DNA of 64,000 bases, from positions 62,001-126,000 of the forward strand of contig NZ_NSCM01000002.1 of the NCBI RefSeq assembly GCF_003287735.1, given 5' to 3'. This stretch comes from Photorhabdus bodei (GTDB lineage: Bacteria; Pseudomonadota; Gammaproteobacteria; Enterobacterales; Enterobacteriaceae). How positions within the stretch are numbered: position 1 is the stretch's first letter; each line of letters opens with the position of its first letter. The notes below the pieces were generated by a model. The model was not told where the DNA came from and did not search any database. It was given only the letters and a program-made list of their open reading frames with translations. Shown here piece by piece: positions 38,063 through 46,329 of the stretch. The position numbers and the translations under genes are program-made.

Positions 38063-39462
38063 TTATTGGCCCTCTTGTTCATAATTTCTAAAGCCGAATT
38101 TCGCTCAATATTGTTGGTATCATCTCTCAGATCATGGATCCGTGCTGCTTTCCAACTTACCATTGCCGCGGTTCCAATCAGTCCACCGACATCTCCGACA
38201 TGGATGTCGACATTCATATTGAATTTGGATTCCATTTTTTGCTTTATCTTACTAATGAGTGACGCATCATTTAATTCGTCACTCGGTTCTAAAGTGATCT
38301 TGAGCTCATCTGTACCGGCTGTGTTGTTGATTTCAATAAAGTATTCAAAACAATATTCGAGTTCTTCAAAGATGGCATTTTCAATATCAAAAGCATACAC
38401 ATTGGCATTGTTTAATACTAATACATCTTTTACCCGGCCGATGGGTTCTATTTCCCATTGATTTAAGCCTATTGCTTTACACCGAACCATATCCCCTGTT
38501 TTGTATCGAATCAGAGGTTTATTCCCTTTATATAAATGGGTAATCACTAATTCACCAGCAACGTGATTATCACCAACATTGAGTTTTTGCTGAGTAAAAG
38601 GGCAAATGAGTTCGTAATAATTGTTGTATGGAATAGTAATAAGCTTATTGGTATTGTCACAAGCCGCCAGAATTGACGTTTCTTGTGAGGCATACATACA
38701 GTTGTAAATTTTAGCGCCCCAATTCCGAGATAAGTTTCTTAATCTATTGGGGGTAATAAGTTCGCCAAGCACCAAAATGATCTCGATACCTAGTTCTTTT
38801 GCATCACATGCATTGTTCCGACAATATTTTAGCAACTCAGCGGCGACCGCAGGTGTGCAAACTAAGGCGGTTATTTTGAGGTCTTGTATCAGCCTGAGTA
38901 CTCTGTGCATACCAACAACGGGCGAACGAGGCCACATTTTGATAACGGTATGCCCTAAACTGCGAAATACATCTTCAAATGTATCGCCAGTGGAGTGCAA
39001 TTCCGTTGGACCCATCACGCCAATAATGTGTTGTTTGCCTTCTTGATTGAAAATAGACTCATATTGCAGAGTCAGAAAACTGTTATTCACTAAAGAGTCT
39101 ATTTCATTGCGAGGACAAGGTGTTGATGGCCCAGTCGTCCCTGTGGTTTCATAATATACCCAAGCGTTACCTAGGCTATCTGAAGATATCGTGTTTCCCG
39201 CCTTACTTAGATCTGATTTTGTAGTAAAGGGAAGTTTTTCAATCAATGAGGATAAATTTTCATCATCATTTGGGTTTATTGCGTCTAGACGATCTTGATA
39301 GAAAGCTGACCCATTTTTCGTATAATTTATGATTTCTTTTAATTTTTCGTATTGTATTTTTTCCAATGAGGAGATATTTATCTCGCCAGACAGATATTTT
39401 TTTAACTCGGTAAGGTATTTCATACCTAATTCATGAAGTTCATTTCTAAAAATGGAATACAT
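38059..39462 (-). CDS. phenylacetate-CoA-ligase-like adenylate-forming enzyme
   Basis: This 467-residue protein begins MYSIFRNELHELG at an ATG with an AGGT site, 13 bases after the DUF2000 gene. Its ATP-binding motif is YYETTGTTGPSTPCP (residues near 105), and later motifs GELVITHLYKGNKPLIRYKTGD and GRVKDVL fit the PaaK group of the ANL superfamily. It should activate a carboxylic acid as acyl-AMP and perhaps transfer it to CoA or an amine. No carrier-protein gene is seen nearby. A longer frame to 39531 overlaps the upstream gene and is less likely. Confidence 0.82.
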   Translation of the reverse strand: MYSIFRNELHELGMKYLTELKKYLSGEINISSLEKIQYEKLKEIINYTKNGSAFYQDRLDAINPNDDENLSSLIEKLPFTTKSDLSKAGNTISSDSLGNAWVYYETTGTTGPSTPCPRNEIDSLVNNSFLTLQYESIFNQEGKQHIIGVMGPTELHSTGDTFEDVFRSLGHTVIKMWPRSPVVGMHRVLRLIQDLKITALVCTPAVAAELLKYCRNNACDAKELGIEIILVLGELITPNRLRNLSRNWGAKIYNCMYASQETSILAACDNTNKLITIPYNNYYELICPFTQQKLNVGDNHVAGELVITHLYKGNKPLIRYKTGDMVRCKAIGLNQWEIEPIGRVKDVLVLNNANVYAFDIENAIFEELEYCFEYFIEINNTAGTDELKITLEPSDELNDASLISKIKQKMESKFNMNVDIHVGDVGGLIGTAAMVSWKAARIHDLRDDTNNIERNSALEIMNKRANK

Positions 39463-39475
39463 ATATATTACCTGG

Positions 39476-39898
39476 TTATTTATAAAGTGGTAAGTTGCCA
39501 GTGATTTTATTGATATCTTTCTTTGGTCCAACTATGCCAATTCCAGATAACTTCAATTCATCCGAATGTTCAGCAGATAATTTTCCTTCGTATTCCTCAT
39601 ATGTTCTGCATGATTGCGCTAAACAGGAAAAAGGACTCAATTTAAAATTATCGTTAGATTTTAATTCATTATGAATAGCGGCCAGTACATCATGACTAGC
39701 TTTCAAAACAGGCAAAGGCGTTTTAATGACACCGGGATAACAAATGCTATCTTTACTAAAGACATCGTGTCCTACAATCCCGTTGATATTTCTACCAATT
39801 GAAACACTAATGACGCTCAGTGCATTCATGGCTAACCCAAGTGGCAGACTATCAGCGATAACGACGACACTTTTATGTAGGTTTTCGTCAAATTCCAT
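39476..39898 (-). CDS. DUF2000-family protein
   Basis: This 140-residue protein has the N-terminal pattern KSVVVIADSLPLGLAMNALS followed by NGIVGHDVFSKDS and TPLPVLKAS, which I associate with DUF2000, a family of small cytoplasmic proteins with a peptidyl-tRNA-hydrolase-like fold and no firm function. It overlaps the upstream Dabb gene by 11 bases and precedes the ligase, so it is part of the operon. No signal peptide or membrane span is present. Confidence 0.65.
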   Translation of the reverse strand: MEFDENLHKSVVVIADSLPLGLAMNALSVISVSIGRNINGIVGHDVFSKDSICYPGVIKTPLPVLKASHDVLAAIHNELKSNDNFKLSPFSCLAQSCRTYEEYEGKLSAEHSDELKLSGIGIVGPKKDINKITGNLPLYK

Positions 39899-40253
39899 AC
39901 GACTTTCCTATTAACTGAGTGAAATTTATCAACTTATTTATATCGATAATAATATCCGAGACTGTCCATGTACTTATTTCTTTCCATAGCACCACGCCTT
40001 TTATATGATCGGGATGATGCATGTATATGTCCAGGTCTTCGTAACTTTCAAAGTAACCAATTAAACTAAAGTCAACTGATTGCTTTCTGTCTACCGTACT
40101 TCGACCACAAAACCATCCTTTTATTTCACTTATCTCATTTATATGATTTAAAGTCACCTTCTCTGCTAATATAGCCTTTTCACTATCCCAGCTTATTCCA
40201 TCCTTGAAGGTAAATAAGACTTGGTGTGCAATTAAGTTATTTTTGCCCAACAT
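39888..40253 (-). CDS. Dabb (stress-response A/B barrel) family protein
   Basis: The 121-residue protein begins MLGKNNLIAHQVLFTFKDG and has the dimeric alpha/beta-barrel pattern, with VDFSLIGYFESYEDLDIYMHHPDH typical of Dabb proteins. Such barrels include plant polyketide/olivetolic-acid cyclases as well as proteins of unknown role. It is the first gene of the leftward operon. The AT-rich gap upstream should contain the promoter. A cyclase or binding role in the pathway is possible but unproven. Confidence 0.78.
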   Translation of the reverse strand: MLGKNNLIAHQVLFTFKDGISWDSEKAILAEKVTLNHINEISEIKGWFCGRSTVDRKQSVDFSLIGYFESYEDLDIYMHHPDHIKGVVLWKEISTWTVSDIIIDINKLINFTQLIGKSYGI

Positions 40254-40982
40254 AATTTACCTCATAATTAATGATTTTGAGTTATAATAACCTATAGAAA
40301 CGATCTGATTTATACCTAATATTAGCGCATGCCTGATTTAGTTTTTTTGATTTGCGTCTAATTTAAATAACACATTGCATTTATAGCAGTCAACTATTTC
40401 CCTATGGTAATAATTTAAAAAAGAGTGGGAATATTGTGGTTCTGACAATGATAAGAAAGCTGTTATGGCTTGCCTTTGGCTTATAAAAAACAAGCTCAAT
40501 TTGATTGCGTTTACGCCTTGAAAATATATTTTGTCGCCTTGTGTTCTACCGTATTTTGAGTATTTGTTTTTTAACATGTTAACCGATCCTTATATTGTTT
40601 GGAGACAGGTTATTTTGGATATTTTATCTTCCACTGCTGCCAGACGATCAGGCTATTTTACGACCAGTGGCTATTTTCTAATAGGTAGCAAAGATAATAA
40701 AACATTTTGTTGTTATTTCTGATTTGTCAGTAAATGACCAGTTTTTTTGATGTTGAAAATAACTCGCTCATCGGCTGTATTTTGATAAGAAACTACAGCA
40801 ATTCAGAGGATTCGAGGCAGTAGTCTTGCATTAATGGGCTTTCAAGCCATGGTATGTCGTTGAGCATGTCACTAATGATGAGTGTTTTGGTGATATTTTT
40901 AAATTATCTATTATTTATGCTTGATTGTTTGCAATGGGTTGTAATATACTGCGCTCGCTTTCGGGGGCTAGCCCTGAAACAC
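40254..40982. other. AT-rich gap between the biosynthetic operon and tRNA-Thr
   Basis: I see no convincing gene. Short frames on both strands (for example 79 codons on the minus strand ending at 40338) lack ribosome sites and recognisable motifs. The left end should hold the promoter of the leftward operon. The right end, with GGGTTGTAATATACTGCGC just before the tRNA, should hold the tRNA-Thr promoter. Confidence 0.6.
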
Positions 40983-41058
<76 letters not shown>

Positions 41059-41070
41059 AATCAAATAAGA

Positions 41071-41105
41071 AGCCGTTATCTTTTCAGAAGATAACGGCTT
41101 TTTTC
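41071..41105 (+). terminator. rho-independent terminator of tRNA-Thr
   Basis: A perfect 12-pair stem (AGCCGTTATCTT / AAGATAACGGCT) with loop TTCAG is followed by a run of T residues. Confidence 0.92.
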
Positions 41106-41255
41106 TTGCTTGATAATAGATGATGCTGTTTATATATCCAGTTAATTCTGCTATTTTCCAGTACAATTTCCCGCTAAAACGAGTTTCTGAATTCATGGCA
41201 TGGTTAAATTTACTGTCAGGCGGGTCGAAATAAAACCATGTAGCTAGAAATATAG

Positions 41256-41720
41256 GATGGCAAATTTTTAGATAATACGGATTTATTTTCGCTGGTAAAA
41301 ACTAACAGAAAAAAATATTAGCGTTTGGGATATCTGTTTTCCAGACATGAAAAAATATTTGCTATAGGTGTGTATCCATCTATTCGTCTGGCGAGAGCTG
41401 AAAATAAGATGGGATAGGGTGAGTAGAAAATAGCAGAAGATATTGATGTTGTAAAAGTGTATCAGATAAAAGCAATTTCGGCTCAGAAGGATATTTTTGC
41501 TAACTATCTACTGAAGAGTGTGAGTTTAAAAATCACATTGGTTAGAAGCGGATATATCTGACAGTGTTAAAACTTTTCACGTAGATATTTACCTGATAAT
41601 CGGTAATTTATCGTTAGCAACATTAATTCTGTGGATATCTTAAATGTTTTGCTTGATCTGCTGGCGATATTGCGAATAGGGTTGTTGCGATCTCACATTT
41701 GCACCAGTTTCGTTGTCCAT
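41256..41720 (+). pseudogene. decayed P4-type tyrosine integrase (N-terminal half)
   Basis: In the frame containing 41352, translation gives DGKFLDNTDLFSLVKTNRKK, then Y, a TAG (41319-41321) where Trp is expected, RLGYLFSRHEKIFAIGVYPS and IRLARAENKMG. This is the DUF4102-type N-terminal domain of P4 integrases (xLSDGxGLxLxVxxxGxKxWxxxYR, then LGxYPxxSLAxAR). Two further stops and a frame change follow; about 41620-41720 in another frame reads INSVDILNVLLDLL, like the core-binding domain. The catalytic C-terminal domain is missing. Confidence 0.72.
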
Positions 41721-41996
41721 CACCTTGTAAACAGGCCGATTTCAGTGTCTTCGGCATAGGTGTTGACACCATTCTTAATCGGCATTTTATGACGGATTTC
41801 AACGTCGATCAAAAATATTTTTTACACTCAAATATCCATGAGATAAAAAATCTGTGCTATTTTTTATTTAATGAATTTTTCATCTCATAATAAAAAGGGG
41901 GTGTTATGTTGCTTGAAAACTTTTGATAAATAATAAAGAACATGCGTGTTGCTTTAGGTGCTAAGTGTTTTAAAGGAAGGTACATTAGAGGATTAA

Positions 41997-42116
41997 ATGA
42001 AGATTATAAATTTGTATAATAAATACGTAGATGAGGAAGAGGAGCACTTTATGGTCATCCGTATTAATAACGATATTTATGTGTTTTCCTCTGAAACTAA
42101 GCTTGGTCAAGAATAG
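41997..42116 (+). CDS. small unrecognised protein (39 aa)
   Basis: A 39-codon frame MKIINLYNKYVDEEEEHFMV ending SETKLGQE is preceded by a fair ribosome site (AGAGGATTAA). It is acidic in the middle and shows no membrane span. I do not recognise it. It lies between the integrase relic and the antiterminator gene and could be a phage remnant or a real small protein; the case for translation is modest. Confidence 0.35.
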   Translation: MKIINLYNKYVDEEEEHFMVIRINNDIYVFSSETKLGQE

Positions 42117-42303
42117 GGGTTATTTACTATTTGTATTTAATAGACTAAGTAAACAGATGTATTTAAACGATGTAGTTACGTAACAGAGAAACACAAAAAT
42201 AGAGAATGAGAAATTTGTTATAATGCCGAATGCATGGATGCATGAGACCATCATGAAAATAATTTTTACTACTATTTGTTACTAAAAGTTAAGGTCAAAA
42301 TAT

Positions 42304-42723
42304 ATGCGCAATATTCAACAAGTTTTAGAGTGTTGGGGCGGTTGGGTTGATGATGCCACTGGTGTTAATTGGCCACCGATCGCTGCTGGATTTAAAGGTC
42401 TGATTGCGTCAACTCGTTCATTACGTCCTTCCTGCTGTGATAACGATGGCTTAATCATTGATGCTTGTATCGCAAAGTTGCAGACGGTAGATAAATCTGA
42501 AGAAATTGAAGTTTTATTTATGTACTACGCTTTAAGGCTTTCCAAACGGTCCATCGCGCGTTTAATTAAAGTACCTGATATTGAAGTACGTTCCCGGTTG
42601 CAAAAGGGAGAAAGTTTTGTTCAGGGATGTTTGGCTATGCTTGATATTAAGTTAGAAATGGATGATGAAGTACAAAAACATAAAAAGCTTGCGCGTACGC
42701 AAAAAGCTATGGTAGTGTACTAA
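42304..42723 (+). CDS. phage Q-type antitermination protein
   Basis: This 139-residue protein begins MRNIQQVLECWGGWVDD and carries the family pattern VNWPPIAAGFKGLI, then SCCDNDGLIIDACI, as in lambdoid antiterminator Q of the PF06530 type. Q proteins load on RNA polymerase at a late promoter and let it pass terminators into late genes. A helix-turn-helix-like segment (LSKRSIARLIKV) lies near residue 80. Two intrinsic terminators follow before the tail operon, consistent with this mode of control. A TATAAT sits about 85 bases upstream. Confidence 0.82.
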   Translation: MRNIQQVLECWGGWVDDATGVNWPPIAAGFKGLIASTRSLRPSCCDNDGLIIDACIAKLQTVDKSEEIEVLFMYYALRLSKRSIARLIKVPDIEVRSRLQKGESFVQGCLAMLDIKLEMDDEVQKHKKLARTQKAMVVY

Positions 42724-42742
42724 TCAGTTAAAGTTGCGAATA

Positions 42743-42784
42743 AGCCCCGATAGAAATGAAATATAGAAATATCGGGGCTTTTTT
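42743..42784 (+). terminator. rho-independent terminator after the antiterminator gene
   Basis: A perfect ten-pair stem (AGCCCCGATA / TATCGGGGCT) with a 17-base loop ends in a T run, about 20 bases after the gene stop. Confidence 0.88.
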
Positions 42785-42944
42785 CATTTGAATATTTGCA
42801 GGTAATGGGGAAAATAGGGCTTAACCCATCAAATTCAGTTTAAAAAATTCATGCTATCCAATGAACTCTGTTTGGTACGAATGAATCTCAAGTTTCTTCT
42901 ATTGTACTCTGATAAATAAGTGAAAATTTAAATCATAATTGTCG

Positions 42945-42971
42945 AAGGTCGCACTGTGTTGCGGCCTTTTT
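42945..42971 (+). terminator. second terminator before the tail operon
   Basis: A nine-pair stem (AAGGTCGCA / TGCGGCCTT, one G-T pair) with a six-base loop runs into TTTT. With the terminator at 42743 it stands between the Q-type gene and the tail genes, about 165 bases before the first of them. Confidence 0.75.
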
Positions 42972-43133
42972 CGTATTTGCCGTCGCGAATCGCTTACGTA
43001 TATTTTTTACCTTTTTCGTGGTCGGTATCCCGATTAAATCAATCATCACTCGGTGTTGGGAGCTAAGCCTTCAGCAAAGTTTGGTTTACCCAAGCACAGG
43101 GTGAGTTATTGCTGTTTGATGGAGGTATTTTTG

Positions 43134-43679
43134 ATGAGCAACGGTAGTGATAAAGCGGGTTGGTTAACACCTGTCACGCCTGGGCCTGAGTACGATGATG
43201 AGCTGGAGCACATACTGAGTCGTTGGCTGGGAGGTGTTTCTGGTTTGCCTGACGATAAAGTGCGTTCTCGATGGACATCAGCACAACTGTCCCAGTTACC
43301 GGCAGATGATGACGGGTGTGATTTTGACATAACGGATTTTATTTCGGATGCCTCGCCGGCTTTTGAGAACCAGACTGATGAAGGAACCCAGTTATGGCGT
43401 CATGAGGAAATTGTGTGCTTGATTTCCTTTTATGGCCCGAACAGCCAGCGGTACGGTGCCCGTTTTCGTGATGGAGTGGCGGTCAGTCAGAACAATGACG
43501 AATTGGAACGTTTCGGTCTTTCAGTCGATAAACTCAGCCGGCTGACTTTGCTACCGGAACTTATCAATAACCAGAGGGTGCGTCGTTATGACATGACGAT
43601 CACCTTGCGGCGAAAAGTGGTGCGTGAATACGGTGTTAAATCACTGGTGGAAGCGCCTGTCAAATTCTTAGGAGATTAA
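43134..43679 (+). CDS. phage neck terminator protein
   Basis: The 181-residue protein from this ATG (MSNGSDKAGWLTPVTPGPEY) is first in a run of 14 phage-tail genes. It resembles the gp4-like neck/tail-terminator proteins that precede DUF3383 sheath genes (contains YDDELEHILSRWLGGVSG and YDMTITLRRKVVREYG). It should cap the tail tube at the head-proximal end. The start has a strong GGAGGT site; the upstream extension to 43053 has none. It precedes the sheath gene by three bases. The family call comes largely from gene order. Confidence 0.7.
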   Translation: MSNGSDKAGWLTPVTPGPEYDDELEHILSRWLGGVSGLPDDKVRSRWTSAQLSQLPADDDGCDFDITDFISDASPAFENQTDEGTQLWRHEEIVCLISFYGPNSQRYGARFRDGVAVSQNNDELERFGLSVDKLSRLTLLPELINNQRVRRYDMTITLRRKVVREYGVKSLVEAPVKFLGD

Positions 43680-43682
43680 ATT

Positions 43683-45152
43683 ATGCAGGGTTTACCTGTT
43701 TCAAACATTATCAATGTCACGTTGAATATGGCTCCTCATGCGGCTCAATCCCGGAACTTTGGGGCGTTACTGATCATCGGTGCAAGTAACGTGATCAACC
43801 CTCATGAACGTTTACGCCGGTATTCGGATATCGATGGTGTCGGTGCTGATTTTGGATTGAGTTCACCAGAGTATCAGGCCGCGGCGCTTTATTATTCCCA
43901 GTCACCCCGTCCGGTTGATTTATATATTGGTCGGTGGGCTAAGGACAATGTGGTCTCCTCTTTACAAGGGGCGGTATTGACTAAACAGCAGCAAATGATG
44001 AGCAAATTTATTGCTGTCACCGATGGCTCTTTTAAATTGACGATTAACGGTAAAGAAACGGTATACAGCGGCGTCGATTTGAGTAAAGAGGCCAATCTTA
44101 ATGGTGTGGCCCAACGGATAGCAGATAAGTTAAAAGATTGTTCAGTCATATATGATAGTTCTTCTTCGCGTTTCGCTATTATGTCGAATTCTGTAGGGGC
44201 GGTTGGCTATGTTTCACCGGCAACGACGGGAACTTATATTGGTGATTTATTAAAGCTGGACGAAATATCGGGTGCTACCGCTATCGAATCTACCAAAGCA
44301 GAAACCATTGCCGAGGCGGTGGCAGCACTGGGATCGGTGTCCAGTGGCTGGTATGGGTTGGTTATCGCTGATGACTCTCTGACGGATGAAGATATTCTCT
44401 CTGTTGCTGATTACATTGAGTCCGCATCTGTTTCCCGTATCTATGGACATACAGTGCAAAAAGCAGACGTATTGGATGCTGATGTTAAAACTGATATCGG
44501 TTCAAAATTAAAAGAGAGAAACTATCAACGCACACTTTGGCAATATTCAACCGGTAAACCCTACACGGTTGCTTCGCTGTTGGGCCGTATGTTTACCGTC
44601 AATTTCAACGGCAATAACACCACCATCACCTTGAAATTTAAACAGGAACCCGCTGTAACCGCAGAAAACCTCACCGCAACGCAAGCCAATGTGTTGAAAA
44701 GGATGAATGGCAACGTTTTTGTTAAATACAGCAATGATACGGCCATTATTCAGGAAGGTGTCATGGCGAATGGGGATTTCATTGATGAGCGCCACGGTCT
44801 GGATTGGTTGCAGAACTACGTTCAGAACAATCTTTATAACCTGCTTTACACCAGTACTAGCAAGATCCCACAGACTGATGAAGGTGTGACACGGCTAATC
44901 ACCAATGTTGAACAGTCACTGGCTCAAGCGGCGACAAATGGATTAATCGCTCATGGTGTATGGGGCGGCGATCCGATTGGAGCGCTGGATACGGGTGCAA
45001 CATTAACCAAAGGTTACTACGTCTACGCACCGCCAATTGCAACGCAGGCACAGGCTGATAGAGAAGCCCGAAAAGCACCGGTTATTCAGTGTGCAATCAA
45101 ATTAGCAGGTGCTGTTCACTATGCTGATGTCATTATTAATGTAAACAGATAA
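43683..45152 (+). CDS. contractile tail sheath protein (DUF3383 type)
   Basis: This 489-residue protein begins [20 protein letters not shown] and has [12 protein letters not shown], then [24 protein letters not shown], the pattern of DUF3383 proteins that form the contractile sheath in Mu-like or Pam3-like myophages. Near the end [19 protein letters not shown] and [12 protein letters not shown] are also typical. It lies between the neck terminator and the tube gene, as expected for sheath followed by tube. No truncation is evident. Confidence 0.85.
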   Translation: MQGLPVSNIINVTLNMAPHAAQSRNFGALLIIGASNVINPHERLRRYSDIDGVGADFGLSSPEYQAAALYYSQSPRPVDLYIGRWAKDNVVSSLQGAVLTKQQQMMSKFIAVTDGSFKLTINGKETVYSGVDLSKEANLNGVAQRIADKLKDCSVIYDSSSSRFAIMSNSVGAVGYVSPATTGTYIGDLLKLDEISGATAIESTKAETIAEAVAALGSVSSGWYGLVIADDSLTDEDILSVADYIESASVSRIYGHTVQKADVLDADVKTDIGSKLKERNYQRTLWQYSTGKPYTVASLLGRMFTVNFNGNNTTITLKFKQEPAVTAENLTATQANVLKRMNGNVFVKYSNDTAIIQEGVMANGDFIDERHGLDWLQNYVQNNLYNLLYTSTSKIPQTDEGVTRLITNVEQSLAQAATNGLIAHGVWGGDPIGALDTGATLTKGYYVYAPPIATQAQADREARKAPVIQCAIKLAGAVHYADVIINVNR

Positions 45153-45161
45153 GGGTTGAAA

Positions 45162-45602
45162 ATGGCTACATATTCTTTTCTTGATGTTTCCGCTTCTATT
45201 ACCGGAGTTGGCGGCTCTTTTGATCTTGGTAACGGTGCCGCGCTCTCTGATGAGGGAATTACAGTCACCATGTCGGAGAGTAAAAACACCATGACCACCG
45301 GCGCAGACGGAGAAGTCATGCATTCATTGCATGCGACCAAGTCAGGAACCATCACGATTAATTTACTTAAGACCAGCTCAGTCAACGCCAAATTGAACGC
45401 GATGCTCAGCACACAATCGCTTTCATCAGCGGCATGGGGTAATAACGTGATTGTTATTCGCAATAAACAAAGTAATGACATTGCTGTTGCTCGCTCTGTC
45501 GCCTTTCAGAAACAACCGGATTTGCAGAATAACAAAGCAGGCGGTACCGTTTCCTGGGTATTTGATTGCGGAAAAATCGACATCATGTTAGGCACATTCT
45601 AA
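45162..45602 (+). CDS. tail tube protein (DUF3277 type)
   Basis: The 146-residue protein (MATYSFLDVSASITGVGGSF) matches the DUF3277 tail-tube pattern, with GITVTMSESKNTMTTGADGE in the middle and WVFDCGKIDIMLG at the end. It forms the inner tube through which a contractile tail punctures its target. I chose the ATG at 45162, which has AAGGG before it, over a TTG two codons upstream. It follows the sheath gene by nine bases. Confidence 0.85.
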   Translation: MATYSFLDVSASITGVGGSFDLGNGAALSDEGITVTMSESKNTMTTGADGEVMHSLHATKSGTITINLLKTSSVNAKLNAMLSTQSLSSAAWGNNVIVIRNKQSNDIAVARSVAFQKQPDLQNNKAGGTVSWVFDCGKIDIMLGTF

Positions 45603-45715
45603 CCAGCTTATTTCACAACCATTTAAATCACCTTTAAATTTGCCGCAGCATTTGTCTCTATTTTTACGTCGGACTTATGCTGCGGTAGTTTGAGCGAGCT
45701 TGAGGATAAGTGATC

Positions 45716-46126
45716 ATGGAATTTGAAATTGATGGCAAAAAATATCGCAGTGGTAAATTGAACGCTTTTCAGCAACAAGATTTAGCGGTGGCTTTGGCTC
45801 CGGCTATTCCGGCACTTGGACCGCTGATGAAAAAGATGGTGACAGCTAAAAGTGATGATGGAGTGACGGGCTTTGAAGAAGTGCTCCCTTATTTGGTGGA
45901 ATCCATCAATGCATTAGGAAAATCCAACCGACATGAAATTAATGATATTTGCTTATCAGTAGTTTCTCGTGAACAGAATGGTATCTGGAACCGGATTTAT
46001 GAACCTGATGGACAGGTATTGATGTTCGATGACATCAACGGCTTCGAACTGCTGAAAATTGTCGGTTTTATTATTCGAGACTCATTGGGAAATTTTTTTC
46101 CCGCCCCATTAGAGAGCGTAGTGTAA
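45716..46126 (+). CDS. tail assembly chaperone, short form (G-like)
   Basis: This 136-residue protein (MEFEIDGKKYRSGKLNAFQQ) lies between tube and tape-measure genes, where phages encode tail assembly chaperones that coat the tape measure during tail building. The segment NAFQQQDLAVALAPAIPAL fits that family. Near its end the zero frame reads AAT-TTT-TTT, a slippery T7 run at 46093-46099, after which a -1 slip would produce a longer form. An in-frame GTG two codons upstream is less likely as start. A 113-base gap with a possible hairpin separates it from the tube gene. Confidence 0.75.
   Translation: MEFEIDGKKYRSGKLNAFQQQDLAVALAPAIPALGPLMKKMVTAKSDDGVTGFEEVLPYLVESINALGKSNRHEINDICLSVVSREQNGIWNRIYEPDGQVLMFDDINGFELLKIVGFIIRDSLGNFFPAPLESVV
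46093..46099 (+). other. poly-T slippery heptamer for -1 frameshifting
   Basis: Seven T residues sit so that the zero-frame codons are AAT-TTT-TTT-CCC, i.e. T-TTT-TTT in the X-XXY-YYZ register. A -1 slip here leads straight into the open frame ending at 46329. The position, nine codons before the zero-frame stop, is that of the lambda G/GT site. Confidence 0.75.
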
Positions 46127-46329
46127 TCCCAGGGCAAGCCAGTTTAAATTTTGAAACCCTTCCGAAAGGGCGTGATTATCTATTACGCCCGGTCATTGCG
46201 GGCATGTGCCGTTATGAATCGTTGAAAAATAGCGTTCTTGATCTGGCTGATATTGCATTGATGAATGATGCCCTTGATGTTAAATCGGAAAATGAGGCCA
46301 TGATAGAGAGGTGGCGAAATGAGCAATAA
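46099..46329 (+). CDS. tail assembly chaperone, -1 frame extension (T part of GT-like fusion)
   Basis: After a -1 slip at the T7 run, 76 further codons are open (SRPIRERSVIPGQASLNFET, then RPVIAGMCRYESLK and LADIALMNDALDVKSENEA) and end in TAA at 46327-46329, overlapping the tape-measure start by 11 bases. The coding-like sequence has no good start of its own near the front. The fused product would have about 204 residues. In well-studied phages the long form binds the tape measure. Confidence 0.72.
   Translation, partial: SRPIRERSVIPGQASLNFETLPKGRDYLLRPVIAGMCRYESLKNSVLDLADIALMNDALDVKSENEAMIERWRNEQ

Noticed and set aside
41699..41890. A 63-codon frame downstream of the integrase relic
   Set aside because: It partly overlaps the decayed integrase and has no ribosome site or family resemblance.
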